A DNA stretch of 64,000 bases from Borreliella californiensis (lineage in GTDB: Bacteria; Spirochaetota; Spirochaetia; Borreliales; Borreliaceae): positions 1 through 64,000 of the forward strand of contig NZ_JACHFB010000004.1 of assembly GCF_014205885.1 (NCBI RefSeq), written 5' to 3'. Under the pieces are notes generated by a model. That model was given only the letters and a program-made list of their open reading frames with translations. It was not told the DNA's origin and made no database searches. The position numbers and the translations under genes were made by a program. Positions 49,501 through 61,465 of this stretch are shown piece after piece. Position 1 is the stretch's first letter, and each line of letters starts with the position of its first letter.

Positions 49501-50420
49501 TTTTCTTTTAATATTTTCTTAAATATGTCATTATCTTCAATATATGCAATAAAAAATATTCTTAAAATAAAAATAATTGATTCTTCAAGAATGCTAGCTA
49601 AAATATGCTGAGTAATTTCTTTGCCTGATACTTTTAATTCTTTGTCATATATATTTTTTGCAATTTTAAATACTATAGAGTCATCGGGCCTCTCATAAAG
49701 CATCTCTCTTAGAGTTTTTTGGATTATCTCTTTTTCTTTAGATATTTGTTCTTTTTCAATCTCTATTATATTGCTTGTCTTTAGATATCTTGCTTTTCTT
49801 ATAAGGTAGATGAATAAAATAAACCATTCTTGTTCTTTGTATTCTTCTTTTTCTTTAATTTTAGAAAAATTAAATTCAATATATCTTTTTTCTCCATAAA
49901 GGACTTTTGATTTGTCATATAATCTCCATATCTTTCCACTTGAAAGTATCCCATAATGTTTTTGATATTGATTTATATATCTATATAGCTGATCTTCTGC
50001 TTCTTTTACTTTATTTTTAGTGTCAAAACTAAATGATGGACGCTTAACTTCTACTATAAGTAAGATATCTTCGGCTAAAATAGGCTCATTATTTTTTTTA
50101 GCTTCTTCTAATTTATTATTAAAATCTACTCTGTCTTTATCATTTTCAAAAAGTAGTATATCTACTCTGGAATCCACTCCTTCTATTTGCCCGACTTTTT
50201 GTTGTTCTACTGAATAATTTAGTTTTTCAAATATAGATCTTAATAAAGACTCTATATTTGCTTCTGTTGAATTGTCGTCTATTGAAGAAAGTTTGTTTTT
50301 TATAAGAATAAAAAGGTCTTTTAGTTTATTAATATTCTCTTTTTTTATAAAATCTTTTGATAGTTCTTTATAAAGAGATATGTTTGGATCATTTGTTTTT
50401 ATAATGTTATTATTTTTCAT
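46557..50420 (-). CDS. Mirror copy of type IIG RM enzyme 1
   Basis: Identical 1287-residue translation to 23949-27812. Confidence 0.9.
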   Translation of the reverse strand: MKNNNIIKTNDPNISLYKELSKDFIKKENINKLKDLFILIKNKLSSIDDNSTEANIESLLRSIFEKLNYSVEQQKVGQIEGVDSRVDILLFENDKDRVDFNNKLEEAKKNNEPILAEDILLIVEVKRPSFSFDTKNKVKEAEDQLYRYINQYQKHYGILSSGKIWRLYDKSKVLYGEKRYIEFNFSKIKEKEEYKEQEWFILFIYLIRKARYLKTSNIIEIEKEQISKEKEIIQKTLREMLYERPDDSIVFKIAKNIYDKELKVSGKEITQHILASILEESIIFILRIFFIAYIEDNDIFKKILKENKLYRSSISFRYFFYDKNTKKKLGYKKIITIFNLLDKGSDAIKFPVFNGGLFSEDKVKYLNNESLLSISELEEILVKILFFEEKNIKDKKFVEYSRLDPKSFGELYETLLEYDLRIADTTVHRIIEDGVYLIRTEEELANKQVNKVATYYQGNIYLTSRSLDRKKSGAYYTPDDLTDFMVTSSIEEQLKTKSPLDIKIIDNSCGSGHFLISCLDYLTEKVWYELDKFEDVKKELDKEYRAILKESEEYDVQDSISKELVLKRMLLKKCIYGVDINPISVEITMLSLWINTFIFGTPLSFIEHHIKVGNALLGYAKDEFFNIVKKKFESGFSLFKKRIKEITTILEDIYQKIKGINDTTKEDIEKSKKIYKEYEESKDIDNLRIIFSLIKLYSLSFDKSLNMKFSDIVSVIRLIENILSNKISSEDKEKIEKIKKLSSYYKFFHYGIEFPDIQEGFDIVIGNPPWEKTKFNEAEFFSKHIPNYRKLSIKEQNKIKQEILNKDNHPLSIEYNEEKNSISTINNIYKSDFKDFTSGGDPNLFRYFVTFNLNLIKEKGNLTYLVPSAIWNESSSRILRKHIFAHYKLNYIYQFENKKRFKDVDSRFKFVIFQLSNIKESTSSFKVKFMIQSSDNILKEITRDLKDSKDDAYKGVELNINQIKKLSPIQESIIEFKDNEEFSLINKMFSKFSTLGEEYVDFKKGLDPSIKNRKSLLKEYNNRNLIFLYSGANIHQFNSRFFEDKDAKESSKLLWIDKEDLEKVLTKDNQYQTERVFYRAIASNTNERTMISTLSPGNCYCVNSMYINYEKTPISLYKKLFIISIFNSFVFDFLLRRFVDSNVLKSCLYQCPMPQPEEKEILSNPLYLNLAKNTSLLIAKNDPENFKYLLYLEYFEFDKEKVNKILNLNAEDEFFKEKESENNFIVARLYSLTKEDFRILLNDFEVLKNKKGEVYISSLIKGYENYLRINKLNNSSLVNYYKEILFT

Positions 50421-50493
50421 TATTTATGCTTATAGAAACCATTTATGTTATTTATAAATCTTTTTTAGCTTTTCTTAATACTCACAGCATATC

Positions 50494-51032
50494 CTAAGAT
50501 TGGTTTTTTTTAAAAGTTAAAAAACTAATCTTAGACAAGTTGGCCAAAATTTGTTTTAATATTTGTTTAACTATAAATACTTTATTTCTAAAATAAAATT
50601 GTTCAAACCTATTGCTAGCTTTTTCTCCATATTTCTCAGCAAAATCAATTTTATACAAGTCTAATTGTATTAAATAATCAAAAATTTGATCTGAATAACC
50701 AGCTATAAGACAAATTATTATCTTAAGCTTAATAAATATTAGAGTTATTAATTTATTTTTTATGAGGCAACCCATGACATCAAGGGCATCTAAAATACTT
50801 TTTTCTTTAATCCTAATTTTTCTTAAACACCCTCTAATTTGTGAAGCATGGGCAAAAAAAAGTTTATATCATTTTCATTTTCATTTTCAAAATCATAATT
50901 ATCTAGTCTTTTGTTAATTAATTCTTTAGAAACATCTTGTTCGGAATTATCCAAGTAATAAAGATGTAAAAAATCCTTGCAATAATTTATCAGTACAAAA
51001 ACAACATAAATAATAAACATTTTTTTGTTCAT
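50494..51032 (-). pseudogene. Mirror copy of the BapA/EppA-like relic
   Basis: Inverted copy of 23337-23875. Confidence 0.62.
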
Positions 51033-51068
51033 AATTATCCCCTTCTAAAATTAAAAAATAAATCAAAG

Positions 51069-51604
51069 TTCTTTATTTACAATTTTTAGCAAGTAGCGGG
51101 GGAAGGGAGAAAACCAATAATCCTAAACATTTGCTAAAAAATAAAAATAAACTAAAGGAAACTATCAAAAAAACAAAAAGGCTCTTTAATATAATTAATC
51201 TGGATTAAAAGTTACTAAGCCATATAAGAAAATTTCAAATCAAAGAAAAGATTTTTTACATAAATTATCTTATTACTTTGTAGCTAAATATAAAAATATA
51301 GCAATAAAAAACTTGTCAACTCAGGGCATGCAAAAAGGATGTTTAAAGAAAGTATTAATGATTTAGAACGAACGATATGCGATTGTAATACAATTATCAT
51401 ATAAATCAGAGTGACATGGATCCTCTTTATATAAAGTAGATAGATATTCCTCATCAAGTAAACTATATAGCAACTATGGTATCAAAAATACATCCCTAAA
51501 TCTTAAGGTTTATTATTATAAAAAAATAAAAACTAAGGCAAGAACAGCCTGAAGTAAAGCTCGTGGATCATGCTATGGGGGCTACCCGTTCTTGTAGAAT
51601 CTAA
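51069..51604 (+). pseudogene. Mirror copy of the TnpB relic
   Basis: Inverted copy of 22765-23300. Confidence 0.72.
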
Positions 51605-51743
51605 AAAGCTATTATAGGATAAAGCAAAAAGCTATTTCTATAATTTTTGATTTAAAAATAAATAGTTCATGGGTTGAAATTAATCAAATATTTTGGTTAT
51701 AATAAAATTATTAATAATAATACACTGGAAATGGAGATTAAAA

Positions 51744-52660
51744 ATGAAATCAGTTATATCTAACCACAAACACCAAGCCTATAAAAACAAACTACTTAGT
51801 AAAATTTGTAGGCTGAAAAAAATTATTTCAGTTATTATTTACTTAAATAAAGAGTTTGAAAGAAAATACAGTACCTCAATCAATAAAGAACACTTTACTT
51901 CCGAAAAAGTAAAAGAACTTGGGGTTCATCATCAAGGAGATATACTTCGTGTACTAAACTCAAATATATGTAAAGAAAATAAAAAAGAAACCACAATTAA
52001 TACTCTAAGACCAGATTTAAGGTTTTTAGTTAAACTAAAAGCATTAGAAAAAAGAATACTAACATTTTCAAATAACTTTGGAGAATTTAAAGGAAAGCTT
52101 TGTATATATAAAGTGTCCCTATTGCACATAAATTGATTGATGCATATTTTAGTAGCACTAAAGCAGACTTAATTAAGAAAGTAAAGGAAGAAAAAGATGT
52201 TTTTAAAAAAGAAAAAGGATATTTTGAACCTCAAAATATCACTGAAAATATCACTGTATATAATAAACGATATATAAATATATATAATAAGAATTCTATA
52301 GAAAACCCTTTCTTTAAAAGAATTAAATCAATAGCTTCTAACACTAAAAAACCAATTGCAACACTAAAAAATGCTTTATTAAACTATAAAGATTTTAAAA
52401 ATTATCTAAAATATGATTATATGATTGAAGATATTAAAGAATTTTTCTTATCTAAACTAAATCTTTATAAAGATAAAATCCATTTTATGAGAAAAACCGC
52501 ACCCTATAAAACTGATTTCTACATCCTTGCAGGAGAATTTAAAGATGTATACACTACTAAATGGAAGAAAAATAAAACAACTAGCTTTTCAGGACATGCT
52601 GCCATAGTAGCCAATAATATTTTAGCTAACATTTTGACAAAAGGATTAAAATTTGAGTAG
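51744..52660 (+). pseudogene. Mirror copy of the split PF57/62 replication gene
   Basis: Inverted copy of 21709-22625 with the same frameshift after SLLHIN, so both arms carry the lesion. Confidence 0.78.
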
Positions 52661-53213
52661 ATTACTTGAAAAACTAAAACAAAAAAAAGCTTCAATAAAG
52701 ATTAGTGACATTTTAATTAAGAAAGATGCTTTTAGTAAAATAGAAGAAATAGACGGCAAAAAAACATACTACACAAAAATATTTAAACATCTAATTAATT
52801 TCAGAGTTACCAACAAAGAACAAAGATTTAGGCTTGTTTTTCAAAAATTTAATAATAAAGGTTATTATTTTTTTAATCTTTTTGCATTAGACAAAAATGA
52901 TAAATTTTTAGGAATAAAATATGGATGGGATCGTCTTGAAAAACCTTTATTTCTTAAAAAAGAAGATAATAAAATTTATGCAATAAAAAAACTATATCAC
53001 ATAGAATTTAGGTTTAAAAAAGGATCTATCAAGTCTTACATATTGCCTCTAAGAACTTTGTTGAGAAAAAAAGAAAAAGAAACCACCGAGTACTATCAGT
53101 TTACACTAAATCATTTAGAAAAAATGGAAAGCAAAGTATATAAGTTTTACAATAAAAAATTACCAGATGGAGGAATTTTAAAAAAATGGATATTAAAAAA
53201 TCAGATATTATAA
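52653..53213 (+). CDS. Mirror copy of PF50, linear-plasmid type
   Basis: Identical translation to 21156-21716. Confidence 0.78.
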   Translation: MSRLLEKLKQKKASIKISDILIKKDAFSKIEEIDGKKTYYTKIFKHLINFRVTNKEQRFRLVFQKFNNKGYYFFNLFALDKNDKFLGIKYGWDRLEKPLFLKKEDNKIYAIKKLYHIEFRFKKGSIKSYILPLRTLLRKKEKETTEYYQFTLNHLEKMESKVYKFYNKKLPDGGILKKWILKNQIL

Positions 53214-53941
53214 CAATGGCTTCAATTAAGGGAGGAGTTGGAAAAAGTGCACTTTCTATACTTTTTTCTTATGTATTAAAAGAATTAGGCAAAAAAGTAC
53301 TATTAATTGATTTAGATCCACAAAATTCTTTAACTTCTTATTTTAATGGATATATTTCAAATATCGAAAAATACAATGTTTACAGTATGTTAAAAGGAGA
53401 TTTCCATTTTAATGAATGCATTTACAAGATTAATGATTATATCTCTATAATTCCCTCTCATCCCATTTTAGGAAAATTTAATTCGGAAGCCATTGATTAT
53501 AAAGAAATTATTTTAGAACATCATTTAAATGAAAATATTCAAAATTATAATTTTGATTATGTTTTACTAGATACTCCTCCTAGTTTAGATTTTCTCTTAA
53601 AGAATGCCTTAAATGTTACGAATTATATTGTAATTCCGGTTCAGGTGGAAATATGGTCAATAGAAAGTTTTACCATTTTGATTAATGCAGTTAATGATAT
53701 TACAAAGTTTAGAAAGAAAATATACAATATTTCTATTGTGGAGAATCAGTTTATAAAAAATAGAAATACTATAAAAGAAGTGGAGGATTTGCTTTATAAA
53801 GAATATAGAGAATATATTAAAGGCAAGGTCCATTTTTCAAATAGCATAAAAGTTCTTATAAATGGACGATTAGAACCCTCTGCAAAAGAAATGTATCATA
53901 AAGAAATAAAAGATACTTTAAAAAATATTTTTTCTTTATAG
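53186..53941 (+). CDS. parA: Mirror copy of PF32 ParA, linear-plasmid type
   Basis: Identical translation to 20428-21183. Confidence 0.9.
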   Translation: MDIKKSDIITMASIKGGVGKSALSILFSYVLKELGKKVLLIDLDPQNSLTSYFNGYISNIEKYNVYSMLKGDFHFNECIYKINDYISIIPSHPILGKFNSEAIDYKEIILEHHLNENIQNYNFDYVLLDTPPSLDFLLKNALNVTNYIVIPVQVEIWSIESFTILINAVNDITKFRKKIYNISIVENQFIKNRNTIKEVEDLLYKEYREYIKGKVHFSNSIKVLINGRLEPSAKEMYHKEIKDTLKNIFSL

Positions 53942-53980
53942 TTAACATTTTTGTTAGCCATAATATTACTTATCTAGAGT

Positions 53981-54020
53981 TGTTCGATATCGGACAGGTA
54001 ATTTTGCCAAAAATTACCTG
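53981..54020. promoter_or_regulatory. Mirror copy of the PF32-PF49 palindromes
   Basis: Inverted copy of 20349-20388. Confidence 0.52.
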
Positions 54021-54036
54021 AAAATAGGAGATATAA

Positions 54037-54657
54037 ATGGGGAAAAAAGAAAATAAAAAGCAAGTAACTTTATATAAAAGGGTAGAAATCTCTACTGGCG
54101 AAGAATTAAATTTAGATAACAATCAAGATGAAGAATTGAGAAATTACAATGAATTGAAAGAACAGTTGAAATTAAATTTAAAATCCGATATTAATAATAA
54201 AATTCAAAGAATGAAAATTCTATATGAAATTAAGCAAAAAGAACTTTATAAATATGATGGTTTTAAAAGCTTTAAACAGTTTATAAAGTCTTATGTAATT
54301 GCCAGAAGCCAAGCATATATGTATTTGAAAATTTATGAGAAAGTTTTAGAAGGGGCTATTTCTATTGAAAAAGTTAAAGAAATGGGTTTTGTAGCTACAT
54401 ATAAAGATATACTAAAAAACAACTCTTCATATGTATATAAAGGAGATATGATTGAAGAAAATGTAGAAAAAGAGGATGATAACCCAAATATACCCATTAG
54501 AATTTTAATGAAAGACAAAGAAGTTTATGATTTTTGCAAAAAAGATACTAAAAGGATCTATTTTATTCTAGAGAGGCTGATTAAAGATAAAAAAAATATT
54601 TTGTCAGATCTTATGATTGATTATGAAAATCATAGAAAAGATAAAAGAAAAAAGTGA
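54037..54657 (+). CDS. Mirror copy of PF49, linear-plasmid type
   Basis: Identical translation to 19712-20332. Confidence 0.83.
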   Translation: MGKKENKKQVTLYKRVEISTGEELNLDNNQDEELRNYNELKEQLKLNLKSDINNKIQRMKILYEIKQKELYKYDGFKSFKQFIKSYVIARSQAYMYLKIYEKVLEGAISIEKVKEMGFVATYKDILKNNSSYVYKGDMIEENVEKEDDNPNIPIRILMKDKEVYDFCKKDTKRIYFILERLIKDKKNILSDLMIDYENHRKDKRKK

Positions 54658-54741
54658 ACTCTTGATAATAATTGTATAATATATTATTATTAAATTAGGT
54701 TAGAGAACTTTTCTCTCTCCGTTTTCAGTAGTAAAATATTT

Positions 54742-54760
54742 GCCCATAAGGGCTTTTTTT
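54742..54760 (+). terminator. Mirror copy of the partition-operon terminator
   Basis: Inverted copy of 19609-19627. Confidence 0.72.
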
Positions 54761-54838
54761 GTGCCTGCTAGGTCCGAGTGAACTGCTATTTCTAAATTTC
54801 TATAGATAGGGGTATAATAAGTATATATTAGAGACAAA

Positions 54839-55144
54839 ATGAATGAAAATGATCTATATAATGAGCTTGTTAGATTAGGCATGAATAAAATATTAGCAAG
54901 TGATTTAGCTACTAGATTTTATCATAATGAAATAACAATAAAAGATTCAGAGATTGTTAAACTAGAGCTTCAAGGTTTTGTAAGAGATGAAATTAGTATT
55001 GTAAAAGGAGAAATTAAAAGTTTAAAAATCGAATTCGATAGCAAATTAAAACTTAATAATTGGATGATAGGAATTGCATTAGCTTCTCAAGATGCAATAG
55101 GCATTTTGGTTAGTCTATTCTTTTATGTATTGAATAAATTGTAA
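54839..55144 (+). CDS. bdr: Mirror copy of the Bdr gene
   Basis: Identical translation to 19225-19530. Confidence 0.68.
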   Translation: MNENDLYNELVRLGMNKILASDLATRFYHNEITIKDSEIVKLELQGFVRDEISIVKGEIKSLKIEFDSKLKLNNWMIGIALASQDAIGILVSLFFYVLNKL

Positions 55145-55374
55145 AATAAATAAAGCGAACTGCTGTTTCTATAATCTTTTTTTAAAAAAGATAGCATCAA
55201 TATATTTTTATTGATAATTATATAAATAAGTTATTAATAAGCATCTTAAGCGTTATAAAATATTTGTTTTGTGAGCCGTAAATACTTTTTTTGATATAAT
55301 GAGAAAATATTTTATGAATTTTTGACATCAAGGAAATGGGAAGGGCTTTAAAAATTACTTAAAATAAAAAAATT

Positions 55375-55629
55375 ATGAAAAAAATATAAGTATTTTAAAT
55401 ATGTTTTTCTTTATATTATTTTTTATTTTGGTTTTTTGGTGCCATACTTTTAAAAAAGTATTAAGACTAGAATTTTGAATTTTGAGCTAATTAAATAGGA
55501 TATTAAAGGAGATAATAAAAAATTTATAGGGAATTTATTAGACAAGATTTTTTTGAACGATAAAGATTGTTTAAAAAAAGGTGTTTAAAGAATATTCTGA
55601 TTTAAATTTTAAAAAAACAAAGCAAAGCA
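55375..55629 (+). pseudogene. Mirror copy of the PF12 5' relic
   Basis: Inverted copy of 18740-18994. Confidence 0.48.
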
Positions 55630-55818
55630 TATAAGTAATTACTCTCAAAATTTAAACAATTTTTATACAATTATCAGTGATTGTGTTTTCGTACTAATAC
55701 GACCTTAATTGTCAATTTAAAAACCCGGTAATAAGTTTTGTTGATCATTTTTAAAATTTAAAGTTTTCGGCGAAGCCTATTTATTATTAGCTCGTAGAAT
55801 TTATTGTTTTATATTTAT

Positions 55819-56317
55819 TTAATAACTTTTTTTAAACGACAGTTTAAATCCGCTTATTCCAATATCAAAATTGGGTTTAAAACCTGCAAGATCAATGCCA
55901 AGTCTTTTTTTAAGATTTTCATTATACTTATTTGTGCCTTTGAATGGAATAATAAGCGAGGTTATGTGGGATGCTGCAATCGTGTCCACTCCGCTCCTAT
56001 CCCTATTAGTGTGAATCCCGGTTATTGTTGTTGCGTTTTGTGCAGTATTACCAATAATATTTCCAGTTAGCCAAAGGATTCCTTTCCAATAACTGAAGAT
56101 CTAAGCACTGTGTCACTACCAATATAATCTTCTTGTATAAAGGATTCTATTCCTAAAAACAAAAATGAATTTAAAAGTAACGGTACGAGTGGATTTATTC
56201 TTTTTCTAATATATTTATCGTATTGAAGAGAACTTACAATACTTTTTCAATTCTATCTTGCTTATCTTTTGTGGCAAAAATTTGAATTGTCAAACCAAAA
56301 ATTAATATTAATATCAT
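55819..56317 (-). pseudogene. Mirror copy of the P13-family relic
   Basis: Inverted copy of 18052-18550. Confidence 0.72.
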
Positions 56318-57270
56318 ATTTTTTGTTATCTCTTAATAATAAGTTTTGATAAGTAAAATATTCGTGCAATTAATAATAAATTAATATTAGCTTGTTGTAA
56401 TCAAAAAAAGATTCTATTTTTATAGAAATTAATTTTTTAAGTTGTAAGTAAGCACTTAATAATTTTTTGTTTTGAAGCTCAAATTTTAATATTTAATATA
56501 TTGAAGGGTTTAAAGATAAATTAGGTTTTAAAGTTACTTAGATTTATATAAGTTTGAGTCTAAAATGATTTTAGTAATTGTTCTGATTTAGCTAAATGAA
56601 GATTAATTAAAATCAAAAGAAGACCTTTAAAAAGCCAAACCCGAGATTGAAAGGCAAGTTAATAATTTTAAGCACAAAAAAGATTCTTAAATGAGCTGGA
56701 CAAATATAGGAGGTTATTTAAACTATTTTATGAAATAGTACTATCTACCAGTTATACATAGATGCTCTTTGGGATTTTTTTAACCAAGAAATTAAAACAG
56801 AAAAGAGCAAATCTCTTTAGTTAATTAATGAAACTTGAAAGCTTGTTGAATATAAATAAGGCATTAATAAATGGCGGTATACCAAGAATAGTATTTTAAA
56901 GCAAGTTTACTTTAAAGCTTTTTCAATTAATTGAGAATCTAATCAATAAGTATGCTTGAAAGCAAGCGCCATTACATCTATATAATTTTTTAATATAAAC
57001 ATTAAGTTTGTGAGAATCATATAATTTAATTTTTATGTATATATTTATTTATAAATATATTTTATAAGGAGATTATTTAAATATTTATTTTTCATAAATC
57101 AATATAATGATTTGTTATTTAACAATTCTTGAGAAAAGATAAAATTGGTATATGCTTGTTTTTTTAGAAAAATCTATTTTAGTAGAGCTTTTTGAGTTTA
57201 GTAAAATAGTATTTGGGTTAACTTATATATTTATAGATTACCTTAGCAGTAAGATGGAGGAGAAGCATAT
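56318..57270. other. Mirror copy of the long AT-rich stretch
   Basis: Inverted copy of 17099-18051. Confidence 0.4.
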
Positions 57271-57822
57271 ATGGGGATTTTGGTTGGCGTTTGCATAATA
57301 ACATTAGCTTTATTGGGTTGTTATTTGCCTGATAAGCAGGAACAAGCTGTTCAAACTTTTTTTGAGATTGAAAATTTGGAAATGGAAAGTTATGATAAAG
57401 AGCCTGATGAGATTATTACTGAAGGTGTATTTTCTAATTTAAGATTATATGCGGCTGAACATCGTTTGTTAGTCGATATAAAAAATACTATAATTAGTTT
57501 AAAAGATCCTAATTATCACGATGTACCTCCAGTGCCTGACTATAATGAGGTGTATTTGAATAAATTCTTTTTAGATTTAGGCTCTGAGCGATCTAAAGAA
57601 CTGATTAAGTTGTTTAGTAGGTTAAAAAATGAGCAAAATAATAAATTTAAACACGGAGTTTATTGGCTTTATTCATGTGTAAGGGATTTATATTCTCCAG
57701 GTATTAAGTATTCTGGTGAAGGAAGACATGAATATTATAACGATGGGAGGGGGGAGGTTTTTATGCCTAGGCCCACTATTGATGAACAATATTTTAAAGT
57801 GAAGAAAGTAGTGGAACAGTAG
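57271..57822 (+). CDS. Mirror copy of the putative surface lipoprotein
   Basis: Identical translation to 16547-17098. Confidence 0.68.
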   Translation: MGILVGVCIITLALLGCYLPDKQEQAVQTFFEIENLEMESYDKEPDEIITEGVFSNLRLYAAEHRLLVDIKNTIISLKDPNYHDVPPVPDYNEVYLNKFFLDLGSERSKELIKLFSRLKNEQNNKFKHGVYWLYSCVRDLYSPGIKYSGEGRHEYYNDGRGEVFMPRPTIDEQYFKVKKVVEQ

Positions 57823-57912
57823 CTTTAAAGATGATTTTAGGCTCTTAATTGTAAGGTAATTTTTATTTTTAGTATATTAGTAAAAAAACTCACAAAAATA
57901 TTTTTAATAATT

Positions 57913-58098
57913 TCAATTTGTTCCTCCTAAATTAGATAAAAATGAATTACATTATCAAATAATAAGGAAAAAGCAGTATAAGTTGATATATAGATTACCT
58001 AAAGATAAGTTTATAAGTAAAAGAAAATATCCCAATAGATTGATTATGGATTTGTCTTGTATTACGTTATGGTTGATGATTATTTTTCTGTATCATTA
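57913..58098 (+). pseudogene. Mirror copy of the unidentified relic
   Basis: Inverted copy of 16271-16456. Confidence 0.28.
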
Positions 58099-58114
58099 GA
58101 AATGAGGATTAATA

Positions 58115-59219
58115 ATAAAAAAAGTAACAAGTTTAGCATTTATTCTGCTGTTGTTTGTTCTGATTGCTTGTAAAAACACAGTGCCCGATGAAGTCATAAA
58201 AACCCAATTGTTAAATTCAATTGAAGCATTGGGCAAGGATTTTTCTGATGCCTTTATTTATTCCCCTTTTGGTGATTCTTTGGGTGTGAAGGCAATCGCA
58301 GTCGACTTGAAAAAATCTGAAGTTAGAAATTATTTTGAAACGATAATTAAAGAGTTTAGAAAAATTCAAGAAGGTTTTAAAAAAATATCTTTTAATTTTT
58401 CTGAATATTACGGGGCAGGTTATCTTGTCATTAATGCTGCAAAAAATATTTATTGATAGGTATTTGATGGATTTTATTAATGGTGCGGATGAGACTGCTA
58501 AAGCGGCAGATATTGGGAGCGATTTAGTTGGGAAAGTTGTGACAGGAGGAAATCTTAAGATAGCTGATTCGTCAAGTGTAAAGGGATTTGTCAAGGGGAT
58601 ATCAACGATTTTACATGTTGCAAGAAGTTTTGGTATTAATGATAAAATATTCTTCAATTATAAGAGGGAGTTTAATGCAAAACATAGACAGGTTGGTAGT
58701 GTTGATTGTATTGGTAATTTTTTTTTATTAAAAAAGAAAAGCGCAATGATTGTAAGGATGAGAATGATCCTGCCAGTGCAGCGAGTAAAGCAAAGGATTT
58801 AGTTAATTCGGTTAGTGGGGAGGAGATATTGCTTGCTATTGAAAGGAATGGTTTAGACGCAGAACGAGAGCAGGGTAGAACTCCTAATATTGCTTCCATC
58901 CCTATTGAGGCAGCTATTGGTGGCAATGATGATGTTTATGGACATGGGGGTTGGCCATTTTAATGTTTCTAATCCAATAATTATTGCTACAGCAATTATT
59001 TTGAGAGGAATGGCCAAAGATGGACAGTTTGCTGTTGCTAGCAGTGGAGAGAGTGACACGGTTAAAACTGCTGTTGAAATTGGAGTTACTAAAACTTTGG
59101 TAGTATTGACAAATATATTGAAACACGCTGTTGGTGAAATTATTGAAGATTTGCTAGATAGGGCAAGAAAAAGCCCACTCCGGCTTGAAATAAATGTAGA
59201 AGAATATGGATATCAATGA
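58115..59219 (+). pseudogene. Mirror copy of the VlsE/Vlp-like relic
   Basis: Inverted copy of 15150-16254; the ATA replacing the start codon is at 58115-58117. Confidence 0.76.
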
Positions 59220-59332
59220 TTTGTTTTTTCTTGAAAATTTTTCATTACTTGTCAAGTAATAAATTTAGTAAATTGTAAATTTGATGGTCTTAACAAGAAA
59301 TTTGATTGATTTAATTTTGAAAGGCAATAATT

Positions 59333-60213
59333 ATGACTAGAAAAATGTTTGCTGTTTGTGCTATTCTTGCACTAACAAGTTCTTGTAAAAATTATGAAAG
59401 TAATGCAGAGTTAAAAAACCAAGTTGAAGAATTTTTAGATACAAAAGAAATAGTTCAGAACATTGTTGAAGATTCGAGATTAGAAGAGATTGAAAAAAAA
59501 ATCAAGAATTAACGAATAAAATAGATGAAAAAGATAAAGAACAATTTAGGCACGAATTAGAAGAAAGTAAAGATAGATCGGAAAAGAACCAAGAAAATAT
59601 AGAACAAAAATCAGAAACAATTAACGAAAAATCAAAGGACCTATTTAAATATTATTATTTTGATCATAGAACTATATCTGTACCAATTCCTAAATTATCT
59701 AAAGATAATCTTGAAGCTGGACTTAAGTCTATATCAAACCTTATTGACATATTTTCTAAATTTGAAGATGAATTTGATGAAATTGCACATAAAGGATTCT
59801 TTTTGGTTTATGAACTATATGCTCACTACAAAATTAATCTATAAAACAAATATAGAAAGACTTGAGAGTGCATTAACCCCAACAATAACTAATACACTCG
59901 CTCCAATAAATGAGAAAATCAATCACTGTATTGATTTAGTTAATTCTGATGAAAAAAATCTAAAAATATCTAATGATCTGAAATTCAATAAGGAAGATAT
60001 GTTATGTATCTTGTAACATTTTTAGCCAAAACAAAAGTAAAAGTTAATGATCCAAATTATCCAGAATATCCTTATCCCGACTTATCAACACTAAAAGACG
60101 AACACTCTATGACTTCAATAAAATATAATATCAACATATTTTTAAAGTACATCAAGGAAGCAAAACCAATAGCAAAAAAAGTTTATAATAAGTATTCTCA
60201 ATTAAAAATGTAA
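59333..60213 (+). pseudogene. Mirror copy of the decayed lipoprotein gene
   Basis: Inverted copy of 14156-15036. Confidence 0.58.
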
Positions 60214-60280
60214 ATTACAAAAAGGTTTGTCTTGCAAAAAATTTTACTTTATAATTAAATTGGCTTTTAGAATAGCAGAA

Positions 60281-60322
60281 AAATCTAGATATTAAATTAA
60301 AGTAAATTTAATACCTAGATTT
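60281..60322 (-). terminator. Mirror copy of the revA terminator
   Basis: Inverted copy of 14047-14088. Confidence 0.78.
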
Positions 60323-60350
60323 AAACATTTTTAATATGAATATTTACTAA

Positions 60351-60833
60351 TCAATTAGTACCCTCTTTAAGAAACTTTATTATTTTATCTATCTGTTTTA
60401 CAGCTTCTTCAGACATTTTTTTTCCATTACCAGCAGTATTGCTTCCGCTAAACTTTATAGTTACTCCAACCAGCTTTGATTCTGCCCATATCTTGCTTTT
60501 TGCAGTATTATTGTCAGTATCTGTAATCCCCTCAATTTTTTGTTTAGCTGCTTTTAAAGCTGATAATTTAGCTGCCAATTTATCTTGGAAGAGACTTTCT
60601 AAAGCCAATAGTTTTTCTTTAAGCTCTGCATTACTTACATCCTTTAAACTTTCTTTTAATTTATTTATTTCTTGTTTATAATGATTAAATTTCTCATGAT
60701 CAATCTTATTATTAAGAGTTGAAACGTCTGTACTTAATGAACCTATTTGTTTCTTTTCTTCTACGTATGCTTTACAAGCCATTATAAATAACATTGATAC
60801 AAAAAATATTTTAACTATGTTTTTATTTTTCAT
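60351..60833 (-). CDS. revA: Mirror copy of revA
   Basis: Identical translation to 13536-14018. Confidence 0.88.
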   Translation of the reverse strand: MKNKNIVKIFFVSMLFIMACKAYVEEKKQIGSLSTDVSTLNNKIDHEKFNHYKQEINKLKESLKDVSNAELKEKLLALESLFQDKLAAKLSALKAAKQKIEGITDTDNNTAKSKIWAESKLVGVTIKFSGSNTAGNGKKMSEEAVKQIDKIIKFLKEGTN

Positions 60834-60994
60834 TAGTTACTCCTATATTTAATAATAATGAAATAAAAGCTAGCACAACATTCAAAAAATATTAATCTCT
60901 CAATTAATATTTTTAAAAATAGACTCTATAATTACAAGAATAAATTTTATTTTTACTCAACATATTGGACTAGAGATAAAGGAAGGAAATAATA

Positions 60995-61426
60995 ATGAAA
61001 ATCATCAATATATTAATTTGTTTATTTTTACTAATGCTAAACGGCTGTAATTCTAATGATACAACTACCAAGCAGACAAAAAACCGGGGAAAGCGTGATT
61101 TAACCCAAAAAGAAGTAACACAAGAAAAACCAAAATCTAAAGAAAAACTGCTTAGAGAAAAGCTATCTGATGATCAAAAAATACACCTTGACTGGTTAAA
61201 AACTGCTTTAACTAGTGGTGGAGAATTTGATAAATTCTTAGAAAACAATGAAGATAAAATAAAATCTGCACTTGATCATATAAAAAGTGAACTTGCTAAA
61301 TGTACTGGGAAACAGAGTGGTGATGAACAGAAAACCACTTTTAAAACCGTAGTTAAAGAATATCTTAAAGAGGAAAATATAGATGATTTTGCAACCAATG
61401 CAACTACTACATGCAAAAATTCCTAA
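60995..61426 (+). CDS. mlp: Mirror copy of mlp
   Basis: Identical translation to 12943-13374. Confidence 0.88.
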   Translation: MKIINILICLFLLMLNGCNSNDTTTKQTKNRGKRDLTQKEVTQEKPKSKEKLLREKLSDDQKIHLDWLKTALTSGGEFDKFLENNEDKIKSALDHIKSELAKCTGKQSGDEQKTTFKTVVKEYLKEENIDDFATNATTTCKNS

Positions 61427-61437
61427 TAGCTAATATC

Positions 61438-61457
61438 AGCCCCCAAATAGGGGGTAT
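61438..61457. terminator. Mirror copy of the mlp/ERF hairpin
   Basis: Inverted copy of 12912-12931. Confidence 0.53.
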
Positions 61458-61465
61458 TAATATTG